Of a DNA stretch of 5,256 bases, positions 1-5,256 are shown one piece after another. Source of the stretch: Eubacteriales bacterium (GTDB taxonomy: Bacteria > Bacillota_A > Clostridia > Christensenellales > Aristaeellaceae); contig JARKQO010000474.1 in assembly GCA_029974855.1 (NCBI GenBank), positions 1-5,256 on the forward strand, given 5' to 3'. Each line of letters begins with the position of its first letter. Position 1 is the first letter of the stretch. The notes below the pieces were generated by a model. That model made no database searches. It was not told the origin of the DNA and saw nothing but the letters and a program-made list of their open reading frames with translations. The translations under genes were made by a program, and so were the position numbers.

Positions 1-1535
1 CAGCGGCTTTTGCGGATTTCCTCCACCTTTGCCTTGATCAGGTTGATATCAAAGGACATCAGAAAGGGGTCCACGCAAACGGTGGGAATGTCCCCCGCCT
101 GCCCGGCCAGGGGAACCGTGGAGACCAGCAAATCGAAATCCTTCCGCCGGAATTGGTCCAAATCGCGCATGCTGCCCTGGGCCACCACCCGGCTGCCCAC
201 CAGCTCCCGCTCGATCCTGCTTTTGAGCAGCTGGGAAAACCCGATGCCGTAATTGCACATCACCGCGATGTGCACCTCGGCCCCGCCCCGGTGCAGCGCC
301 CCGGCAAAGTGCAGCGCCAGCAGGCTGATTTCCTGGGGGGAGGGCTTTACATGAAAGGCCTCTTCCAGCAGCGGGGCGGCAAACTGCACAGCCAAAAAAA
401 CATCGGTGTACTGCTCCCGCAAAACGGAAAGGCCGGGCACCACCATATGGAGGCCCTGGCTGTTCCAGCGGATGATGGAGCACAGGGTCACCAACACGCT
501 CTCATATAAAAAGGCGTCGGCGGCAAGGTCCATGCTCATGGCCCTTCCCACGGAACTCACCATGGAGGCGGCCAGCCGCGCCAGGCGGTCCTCCCCCCCT
601 GTGAGGCCGGGGGTTGCAAGGCCTTCCTGGGCCTCCTGCTCGCAAACCCCCAGCACAAAAGCGAGAAAATCCCGCTCTGCCTGGGAGAACCGCAGCTGAT
701 AACCCTTTTCCAGCCGGGACAAAAACTCCGCCGCGATCCGTTCCTCTGCAGCGGAATAGGGCACGGGGACGGGTTGCAAGAGGATCTCCACCGGGCGCTT
801 TTGCCTGTGCTGGAACAGGATGAAGCTGGTCAGGAACAGGAGGCGGGCGTAGGATTCAAAATTGAACCGGAGGCCATGCTCTTTTTCAACGGCAACGATC
901 ACATCCTCCACGCCGCCGGGGGAGAAGCCCGAAAAGAAGGAGGAAACCGCCTTTTGCAAAACGCCCCCGGAAAAACCTTGCCCCCCGGGGCTGTTCCACC
1001 CGCCGGGCAAAGCCATCAGGCCCATGGCCCACACGCGCCACAGGGCGATGGTGCGGGAAAATTCGGCACCCTCCAAAAAGATACCCATTCCCCTTTTGCG
1101 GAGCACGGACAACCCTTGCTCCTCAAGCCATGCCTGGGCCTCGGCCAGCCGTTTTTCCGCCACGCTCCGGCTGCAATAGAGCATTTGCTCCAGGTCCCGC
1201 AGGGTCACGTCGGTTTTGCGCAATAACAATGCGGCAACGTCCCGCCATTCTTCCTGATTGCCGTCGTGAGGACGTTTTTGGGCGTTGCCGGGCATATCGA
1301 AATCCGCCTGTATTTTCTCCCAGGCGTCCTGGCCGGCCGCAAGCCGTACCCCGCAGTTTGGCTTTGCCACAATGGTGGTGTGGTACCGTTCCTCCAAAAA
1401 ATCGCGGATGGTTTGCAAATCGTTGCGGATGGTTTTCACCGAGCAGCCCATGGCCCCGGCAACGACCTCCGCCGAGGTATAGCCTTCCATGCCGCGCAGG
1501 AAGAACAGGACCTCCTTCTGCCTTTGCTTCAGCAT
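1..1535 (-). CDS. PRD-domain transcriptional regulator (BglG/LicR/MtlR-like), partial at left edge
   Basis: This reads as a DNA-binding activator of the PRD family, whose members sense sugar supply through phosphorylation by the phosphotransferase system. From the ATG at 1535 the frame stays open for 511 codons to the window edge; the final two bases, TG, could begin a stop. Residues 1-65 form an HTH_11-like domain with recognition helix SVKTIRNDL (32-40). Residues 98-157 form a second, Mga-like HTH. PRD1 covers about 185-295 and PRD2 about 305-415. From about 421 an EIIB-like domain carries the loop MCNYGIGFS with Cys427. Of the four usual PRD histidines only His409 (ALHF, PRD2) is visible; the others align by eye with Ser237, Val294 and Val349. 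Family members of 640-700 residues often add a C-terminal EIIA domain, which would lie off the edge. An AAAGGA site 10 bases upstream supports the start. The gene is divergent from the aldolase/ABC genes and is their likely regulator. Confidence 0.9.
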   Translation of the reverse strand, partial: MLKQRQKEVLFFLRGMEGYTSAEVVAGAMGCSVKTIRNDLQTIRDFLEERYHTTIVAKPNCGVRLAAGQDAWEKIQADFDMPGNAQKRPHDGNQEEWRDVAALLLRKTDVTLRDLEQMLYCSRSVAEKRLAEAQAWLEEQGLSVLRKRGMGIFLEGAEFSRTIALWRVWAMGLMALPGGWNSPGGQGFSGGVLQKAVSSFFSGFSPGGVEDVIVAVEKEHGLRFNFESYARLLFLTSFILFQHRQKRPVEILLQPVPVPYSAAEERIAAEFLSRLEKGYQLRFSQAERDFLAFVLGVCEQEAQEGLATPGLTGGEDRLARLAASMVSSVGRAMSMDLAADAFLYESVLVTLCSIIRWNSQGLHMVVPGLSVLREQYTDVFLAVQFAAPLLEEAFHVKPSPQEISLLALHFAGALHRGGAEVHIAVMCNYGIGFSQLLKSRIERELVGSRVVAQGSMRDLDQFRRKDFDLLVSTVPLAGQAGDIPTVCVDPFLMSFDINLIKAKVEEIRKSR

Positions 1536-1545
1536 GCCGCCACCA

Positions 1546-1551
1546 TCCTTT
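1546..1551 (-). promoter_or_regulatory. Ribosome binding site of the PRD regulator
   Basis: On the minus strand AAAGGA lies 10 bases before the ATG at 1535. An ATG overlapping the end of this motif is out of frame with the HTH domain, so the spacing favours the ATG at 1535. No better in-frame start is visible upstream. Confidence 0.6.
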
Positions 1552-1633
1552 GTTCCGTCCTGTTTTGCCCCCTCCCCCAGGGCGTGGCGGCCGGGAGGGC
1601 CGGCAGCCAGGGCCACGGGGGCGGTTCGCCTTA

Positions 1634-1662
1634 TGAATACCATACAACGCACCAAAAAGCAA
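1634..1662 (-). promoter_or_regulatory. Weak candidate promoter for the PRD regulator
   Basis: Reading the minus strand, TTGCTT (1657-1662) is followed after 17 bases by TATTCA (1634-1639), with TGG directly before it giving a partial extended -10. The -10 matches consensus at only three of six positions, so the call rests on spacing and location. The predicted leader would be roughly 90 bases. Confidence 0.25.
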
Positions 1663-1682
1663 GGCGTTCAGGCCGGCGGAGA

Positions 1683-1700
1683 GCCCGGAGCAACCCGGGC
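1683..1700. repeat. Inverted repeat in the divergent promoter region
   Basis: GCCCGG (1683-1688) and CCGGGC (1695-1700) are perfect 6-bp inverted arms around a 6-base spacer. The repeat lies about 30 bases upstream of the rightward -35 and about 20 bases upstream of the weak leftward -35. That placement would suit an operator for an activator such as the divergent PRD regulator. In DNA this GC-rich a chance match is easy, so the regulatory reading is inference. Confidence 0.35.
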
Positions 1701-1730
1701 CCATGGAGGATTGTGCCAAAAAAAACAGCG

Positions 1731-1757
1731 TTGCGCGGCCCGGGATGTTGCTATAAT
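1731..1757 (+). promoter_or_regulatory. Extended -10 promoter driving the aldolase/ABC operon
   Basis: A perfect TATAAT (1752-1757) is preceded by TGC, making an extended -10 (TGnTATAAT). TTGCGC at 1731-1736 is a partial -35 with a short 15-base spacer. An extended -10 with a poor -35 often marks a promoter that depends on an activator, which fits the neighbouring regulator. Transcription should start near 1764, leaving a leader of about 34 bases before the aldolase ATG. Confidence 0.65.
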
Positions 1758-1797
1758 GGGTGCAAGCAAACAGCGAGGAAATGGGGCATATATCGTC

Positions 1798-2721
1798 ATG
1801 TATGTGGGAATGAAAGCGATATTGGACGACGCGGCGCAAAAAGGATACGCGGTGATTGCGGCCAACGCGGTCAACATGGAAATGGCCCGGGGCGTCATTG
1901 CCGCCGCTCATGGCCAGCAGGCCCCTCTCATCATCATCCTGGGGGGCATGCAAATGGCCAGGCACGCCAACGGCGAGCTGATGATCCCGCTGATCCGCAC
2001 AATGGCGGAGGAGGCCAACGTGCCCGTGGCCACCTGCCTGGACCATGGGAGCTCCTTTGAGAAGGCGGCCTATGCTTATCGCATCGGTTTCTCCTCCGTG
2101 ATGATCGACGCGTCTACCTACGAAATGGAAGAAAACATCCGCCGCACCCGGCAGGTGGTGGAGCTTTGCCACAGCATGGGCGTATCCGTGGAGGGGGAGC
2201 TGGGCCATGTGGGCCAGGCCTCCAAAATGGACGGCCGGGACGAAGCCATGTATACTAAGCCCGGGGATGCCGCGCACTATGTGAAAAACACCGGCGTGGA
2301 TTGCCTGGCCATCGCGGCGGGCACCGCCCACGGCAAATACCCCCAGGGCTTTGTGCCCACCATCAATTTTGATGTGATCCGCAGGGTGAAGGAAGCCACA
2401 AACCATATGCCCATCGCCTTGCACGGCTCCTCCGGGTCTGGGGATGAAAACGTGCTGAAGGCCGTGGAAGCGGGCGTCAACAAAATCAACGTTGCCACGG
2501 AATTGCAGCTGGCGGGTCGCAATGCGGTGGCAAAGGCCCTGGCCCAGGACCCGGACATGGACTATATCGAAATGCTGCAAGCCATGGAGGCAGCCGTGCG
2601 GAAGCTGGCCATCCATTGGATCGGCCTGTCCGGTTCCTGCGGGAAAGCGCCGGGCATCCAAAGGCCGGACGGCTTCCGGCGCTTCATGGGCTACGCCGCC
2701 GGGGACGCCACCCGGGAATAA
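1798..2721 (+). CDS. Class II fructose/tagatose-bisphosphate aldolase family protein
   Basis: A zinc-dependent cytoplasmic aldolase that should split a ketose 1,6-bisphosphate (or a related phosphorylated ketose) into dihydroxyacetone phosphate and an aldehyde. The product is 307 residues. Asp82-His83 in LDHGSSFE are the catalytic acid and a zinc ligand. Glu134 lies in VEGELG. His178 (GTAHGKYP) and His209 (ALHGSSG) are the other zinc ligands. KINVATEL with Asn231 binds substrate. The start MYVGMK matches the usual family N-terminus. The ATG at 1756 overlaps the -10 box, so it cannot be used by that promoter. The ribosome site is weak: GAGGAA is 17 bases upstream and GGGG 11. Two oddities: the usual AFN near the N-terminus reads AAN (21-23), and about 20 residues follow the point near GKAPG where relatives usually end. 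Names such as fba, gatY, kbaY and iolJ cannot be separated here. It is first in the operon, 82 bases before the binding-protein gene. Confidence 0.92.
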   Translation: MYVGMKAILDDAAQKGYAVIAANAVNMEMARGVIAAAHGQQAPLIIILGGMQMARHANGELMIPLIRTMAEEANVPVATCLDHGSSFEKAAYAYRIGFSSVMIDASTYEMEENIRRTRQVVELCHSMGVSVEGELGHVGQASKMDGRDEAMYTKPGDAAHYVKNTGVDCLAIAAGTAHGKYPQGFVPTINFDVIRRVKEATNHMPIALHGSSGSGDENVLKAVEAGVNKINVATELQLAGRNAVAKALAQDPDMDYIEMLQAMEAAVRKLAIHWIGLSGSCGKAPGIQRPDGFRRFMGYAAGDATRE

Positions 2722-2787
2722 CAAAGGACAATATTAGCCGCGGGCTACAGGCCAAGGGCTGTATTGGATAAAATTGCCACATTGAGA

Positions 2788-2793
2788 AGGAGG
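2788..2793 (+). promoter_or_regulatory. Strong ribosome binding site of the binding-protein gene
   Basis: AGGAGG within GAAGGAGGAAAA lies 10 bases before the ATG at 2804. It is a near-perfect Shine-Dalgarno sequence, much stronger than the aldolase's, and suggests the binding protein is made in excess over the aldolase. It also fixes the start of the signal peptide. Confidence 0.8.
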
Positions 2794-2803
2794 AAAAACC
2801 GGG

Positions 2804-4066
2804 ATGAAAAAGACGATGGCGCTGTTCTTGGTCCTTTTGCTGGGTATTTCCATGCTGGTCCCCGTGCTGGCCGGCGCGGAAGAGGAAACCGTCGATGTAG
2901 TATGGTGGTACTACGAGGATATGGACGGGCAGATCAAGCAAATCTTTGAGCCCATGTGGGCAGCCTATGAGGGCAAAGGCAACGTAAACCTGATTTTCGA
3001 GCATGTGGGCCAGGACAGCTTCCACGACAAGCTGCTGACGGCTCTCGTGGCCGGCGACGGCCCGGACATCTATAAGATGAACCCCTCCTGGCTGCCGGAG
3101 CTGCTGGGCATCGACGCCGTGTTGCAGCTGGACGACTATGTGAAGGAATTCGACGCTGTGAAAAACGGTGAAATCCCGGACAGCGTGATGACCATGGCCT
3201 ATGCCAACCAGGAGCACCTGTACACCATGCCCTACTCCAACGTGGTGCTGTACCTGTACTGCCGCAAGGACCTGTTTGAGGCGGCGGGCGTAGACTATCC
3301 CACCACCATGGACGAGTTCTATGACGCGTGTGAAAAGCTGACCCGCGACACCGACGGCGACGGTGTGATCGATACCTACGGCTTCGCCATGCGGGGCGCC
3401 GCCGGCGGCCATAACATGTGGGCAGGCCTGACGTTCAACGCGGCGGAAGGCGTGAGCTATATCGACGCGGAGGGCAATGTGGCCTTCAACACCCCCGAGG
3501 TCATCGAAGCCAACCAGAGGTATCTGGACCTGTTCCGCAACGGGTACGCTCCGCCCACAGCCCCCACCGACGGCATGAAGGAAATCATGCAGAACTTCAA
3601 AAGCGGCATCGCCGCCATGGTTTGCCACCATGTGGGCTCCTCCCCGGACCTGCTGGAAGCCGTTGGCGCGGACAACCTGGTGGTGATCCCCATTCCCTCC
3701 AACAACGGCGTTCAGTTTGTGCCGATGGATCCCTCCAACGTGGCCGTAAACGCCAACACCAAGAACCCCGAGGCCGTGATGACGGTGCTGGAGTGGCTGT
3801 GCTCCCCTGCCTTCCAAAGCACCTTCTGCAAGGAAGTGGGCCAGGTGCCGTGGCTGAAGAGCGTGATGGCGGAGGAATACTATCAGACCAATATGTTCCA
3901 GAAGCCCTCTATTGACAGCGTGGACGCGGCCGTGGCCGTTCCGGTCATCAACCCCATGGCGACCTTTACCGGCCAGGTCTGGCCCCAGACCATGCAGCGC
4001 GCCTTGATTGGCGAAATCACCAGCGCGGAGATGATCCAGATTCTGGCGGACACGCTGCAGCAATAA
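2804..4066 (+). CDS. Extracellular solute-binding protein, family 1 (carbohydrate ABC importer)
   Basis: The substrate-capturing part of the ABC importer, acting outside the cytoplasmic membrane and delivering a carbohydrate to the two permeases encoded next. The product is 420 residues, typical for family 1 proteins (MalE/UgpB type). Residues 1-25 form a classic signal peptide: Lys2-Lys3, a hydrophobic core, and AGA before the acidic EEE, so signal peptidase I cleavage after Ala25 is likely. No cysteine lies near the cleavage point, unlike the lipoprotein binding proteins usual in Gram-positive bacteria. The mature start (VVWWYYED) is rich in aromatic residues. Residues 182-190 read DTDGDGVID, an EF-hand-like calcium loop seen in many relatives. 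The C-terminal half has the family pattern, including NPEAVMTVLEWL and a VWPQTMQRAL segment near the end. It is preceded by an 82-base gap and followed by a 94-base gap with hairpins. The sugar bound cannot be told from the sequence. Confidence 0.93.
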   Translation: MKKTMALFLVLLLGISMLVPVLAGAEEETVDVVWWYYEDMDGQIKQIFEPMWAAYEGKGNVNLIFEHVGQDSFHDKLLTALVAGDGPDIYKMNPSWLPELLGIDAVLQLDDYVKEFDAVKNGEIPDSVMTMAYANQEHLYTMPYSNVVLYLYCRKDLFEAAGVDYPTTMDEFYDACEKLTRDTDGDGVIDTYGFAMRGAAGGHNMWAGLTFNAAEGVSYIDAEGNVAFNTPEVIEANQRYLDLFRNGYAPPTAPTDGMKEIMQNFKSGIAAMVCHHVGSSPDLLEAVGADNLVVIPIPSNNGVQFVPMDPSNVAVNANTKNPEAVMTVLEWLCSPAFQSTFCKEVGQVPWLKSVMAEEYYQTNMFQKPSIDSVDAAVAVPVINPMATFTGQVWPQTMQRALIGEITSAEMIQILADTLQQ

Positions 4067-4100
4067 CACAATTCAATGACGGCTGTAAACCGAGTACTTC

Positions 4101-4140
4101 GGGGAGGATTCATCTTGAAACGCGGGATGAATCCTTCCCC
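4101..4140 (+). repeat. Large imperfect hairpin between binding-protein and permease genes
   Basis: Arm 4101-4114 (GGGGAGGATTCATC) pairs with 4126-4140 (GATGAATCCTTCCCC): 14 base pairs with one bulged T at 4135, around an 11-base loop. It begins 34 bases after the binding-protein stop. No T run follows (CTTCACAAGG), so it is not a standard intrinsic terminator. Hairpins at this position in sugar ABC operons, as between malE and malF, protect the upstream mRNA and lower downstream expression. That role is inferred here. Confidence 0.75.
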
Positions 4141-4152
4141 CTTCACAAGGGG
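4138..4152 (+). promoter_or_regulatory. Shine-Dalgarno of the first permease gene inside a small hairpin
   Basis: AAGGGG (4147-4152), 8 bases before the ATG at 4161, is the ribosome binding site. It is perfectly complementary to CCCCTT (4138-4143) across a three-base CAC loop, so it can be masked. Bases 4138-4140 also belong to the 3' arm of the larger upstream hairpin, so the two structures compete for three cytosines. Confidence 0.55.
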
Positions 4153-4160
4153 ACGATACC

Positions 4161-5078
4161 ATGCAGCAATCCTCCAGCCGGAAACTTCCAAGGAAAAAGC
4201 GGGATTATGCCCCGCTCATTATGCTGGCGCCGGCCATCCTGCTCATTTGCGTCGTGATGCTGTATCCCATCCTCAACGCCGTCAAGATGAGCTTCCAGTA
4301 CTATGTGATGTGGAATTATAAAAACATCCATTACGTGGGGTTGCAAAACTATCTTGACATCTGGGGGGACGCGGCCTTCCGCGCCTCCTTGGGCAACAGC
4401 CTCCGCTGGATTTTCGTGACGGTGCTTTTTCAGTTCCTGCTGGGCCTTCTCCTGGCCCTGTTGCTGAACCGGAAGTTTCAGGGCAGGGGCATCGTCCGTT
4501 CCATGGTGATGATCCCCTGGGTCACCTCCGGTGTCATCATCTCGGTGATGTGGTCCTGGATCTACAATGGCAACTTCGGCGTGCTCAACGACCTGCTGAA
4601 CCGGCTGGGCGTCATCCGCGGGAATATCGCCTGGCTGGCCAACCCCAGCACCGTGCTGAACGCGGAAATTGTGACCATGATATGGCAGGGCACGCCCTTC
4701 TTTTGCATCATGATGCTGGCGGCCATGCAGGCCATCCCCCTGGAGCAGTATGAAGCCGCCGACGTGGAAGGGGCCAACGGCTGGCAGCGGTTTTGGCATA
4801 TCACCTTGCCCTACCTGCTGCCCACCGTTTTCATCACCACGCTGCTGCGCATCATTTGGGTGGCCAATAACGTGGATATCATCTACCTGATGACCCAGGG
4901 CGGCCCGGGGTACTCCTCGCTGACCCTATCCGTATATGCCTATATGACGGCCCAGAAGTCCATGAATTTCGGCTATGGCTCGGCCCTGGCCATTTACGGG
5001 ACGCTGTTTATGGTGGTCATTATGGTGATTTACCTGCGCATGATGGCCAAATCCGGAGGGGGGATCGCAAGACGATGA
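4161..5078 (+). CDS. Sugar ABC transporter permease, MalF/UgpA type
   Basis: An integral membrane subunit that, with the next gene's product, forms the translocation channel of the carbohydrate importer. The product is 305 residues. About six membrane segments are visible, near 17-38, 82-102, 112-134, 168-191, 218-238 and 271-296. The positively charged N-terminus (RKLPRKKR) should lie in the cytoplasm. YVGLQNY (58-64) matches the family's usual motif after the first segment. The cytoplasmic EAA loop, which docks the ATPase, is at 198-217: Glu198-Ala-Ala, Gly204 and ITLP at the end. TQGGPGYSS near 251 is also typical of MalF-type permeases. A Shine-Dalgarno 8 bases upstream supports the start. 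The stop overlaps the next start as ATGA, so the two permeases are probably translated in a coupled way. The substrate is unknown. Confidence 0.95.
   Translation: MQQSSSRKLPRKKRDYAPLIMLAPAILLICVVMLYPILNAVKMSFQYYVMWNYKNIHYVGLQNYLDIWGDAAFRASLGNSLRWIFVTVLFQFLLGLLLALLLNRKFQGRGIVRSMVMIPWVTSGVIISVMWSWIYNGNFGVLNDLLNRLGVIRGNIAWLANPSTVLNAEIVTMIWQGTPFFCIMMLAAMQAIPLEQYEAADVEGANGWQRFWHITLPYLLPTVFITTLLRIIWVANNVDIIYLMTQGGPGYSSLTLSVYAYMTAQKSMNFGYGSALAIYGTLFMVVIMVIYLRMMAKSGGGIARR
5055..5062 (+). promoter_or_regulatory. Ribosome binding site of the second permease gene
   Basis: GGAGGGGG lies inside the end of the upstream permease gene, about a dozen bases before the ATG at 5075. The start is therefore backed by both its own site and the ATGA overlap with the preceding stop. 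Confidence 0.65.
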
Positions 5079-5256
5079 ATACCATTGGCAAGAAAGACGC
5101 GAAGCATTGGATCAAATGGGTTTTCCTGTTCTTCCTTCCGCTGCTGCTGATTTGCACGTTCATCATTTTCCCCTATGTCTGGACCTGTATCACCTCGCTC
5201 AAAAGCTCGGAGGAGATGTTCACCGCCAAGGTGGTATACTGGCCCGCCAACCCTTC
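5075..5256 (+). CDS. Sugar ABC transporter permease, MalG/UgpE type, 5' part only
   Basis: The first 60 residues of the partner permease of the carbohydrate importer; the rest lies past the right edge. A basic N-terminus (KKDAKHWIK) leads into a membrane segment at about 15-36. TSLKSSEEMF (40-49) and a W-P-x-N-P run near 56-60 then follow, matching the usual start of MalG-type proteins, where a Ser-(Phe/Leu)-Lys motif follows the first segment. Its ATG overlaps the previous gene's TGA by four bases, typical of permease pairs made in equal amounts. The EAA loop lies beyond the window and cannot be checked. Identification rests on these motifs and the gene order. Confidence 0.88.
   Translation, partial: MNTIGKKDAKHWIKWVFLFFLPLLLICTFIIFPYVWTCITSLKSSEEMFTAKVVYWPANP

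Larger units (their letters stand above)
1536..1797. promoter_or_regulatory. Divergent intergenic control region (262 bp)
   Basis: This gap separates the minus-strand regulator from the plus-strand aldolase, so both promoters should lie here. It holds a strong extended -10 element reading right, a weak promoter candidate reading left, a GC-rich inverted repeat (1683-1700) between them, and an eight-base A run (1718-1725) just upstream of the rightward promoter. The part nearest the regulator (about 1562-1630) is very GC-rich and contains a small inverted repeat, GCCGG/CCGGC with a 5-base loop (1590-1604), which would lie in the regulator's mRNA leader. No convincing gene is seen in the gap. 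The frame extending upstream from the aldolase passes through the promoter and is not taken as coding. Confidence 0.6.

Noticed and set aside
153..1226. Several plus-strand frames of 69-150 codons opposite the regulator
   Set aside because: They are shadows of the minus-strand PRD gene, whose frame is continuous and shows HTH, PRD and EIIB-like motifs.
1489..1797. Upstream in-frame extension of the aldolase (103 extra codons)
   Set aside because: It overlaps the start of the regulator gene and runs through the TATAAT promoter. The protein sequence there is unlike any aldolase, and the family N-terminus matches the ATG at 1798.
1123..2724. Minus-strand open frame of 533 codons spanning the aldolase and the divergent region
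   Set aside because: It overlaps the aldolase antisense, crosses the promoter region and runs out of frame into the PRD regulator. No domain is visible, and it conflicts with two clear genes.
2745..2774. Possible internal promoter before the binding-protein gene (TAAAAT at 2769-2774)
   Set aside because: The -10-like hexamer has no acceptable -35 at 16-18 bases and no TG extension, so it is not distinguishable from chance.
2684..4069. Long minus-strand open frame (461 codons) opposite the binding-protein gene
   Set aside because: It mirrors the well-supported binding-protein gene, has a His/Gly/Val-rich low-quality composition and no recognisable domain. In GC-rich genes antisense frames often stay open by codon bias.
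4115..4130. Possible CcpA cre site in the loop of the large hairpin (TGAAACGCGGGATG)
   Set aside because: It lacks the central CG spacing and the right-hand half of the cre consensus; the likeness is limited to the left half.
4101..4140. The large hairpin as a rho-independent terminator
   Set aside because: No T run follows the 3' arm, and the permease Shine-Dalgarno begins within 10 bases, so complete termination is unlikely.

Overview
The window looks like a sugar-uptake and sugar-catabolism locus from a fairly GC-rich member of the Bacillota, probably a clostridial lineage. GC is about 60% by eye, not measured. The clues are a PRD-type (PTS-regulation domain) activator, strong AGGAGG-type ribosome binding sites, and a binding-protein plus two-permease ABC importer of the carbohydrate type. 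The species cannot be named from the sequence.

Layout: (1) Positions 1-1535, minus strand, hold most of a BglG/LicR/MtlR-like regulator: N-terminal HTH, second HTH, two PRDs and an EIIB-like domain. It is open at the left edge after 511 codons. (2) Positions 1536-1797 are the divergent control region. It holds a good extended -10 promoter reading right, a weak candidate promoter reading left, and a GC-rich inverted repeat between them. (3) Positions 1798-2721, plus strand, encode a class II ketose-bisphosphate aldolase with all main catalytic and zinc residues. (4) Positions 2804-4066 encode a family 1 sugar-binding protein whose signal peptide has no lipobox cysteine. (5) Positions 4067-4160 hold a 14-bp imperfect hairpin and a second small hairpin covering the next gene's Shine-Dalgarno sequence. 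(6) Positions 4161-5078 encode a MalF-type permease. (7) From 5075 to the right edge is the start of a MalG-type permease, overlapping the previous stop by ATGA.

Working model: the minus-strand regulator controls the divergent operon. The binding protein captures a carbohydrate outside the membrane and the two permeases import it, powered by an ATPase not seen here. After phosphorylation by a kinase also not seen, the aldolase splits the ketose bisphosphate to triose level. The main oddities are a PTS-type regulator paired with a non-PTS importer, loss by eye-alignment of three of the regulator's four PRD histidines, the non-lipoprotein binding protein, and the paired RNA structures between the binding-protein and permease genes. 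The system is a variant of known parts rather than a clearly new one.
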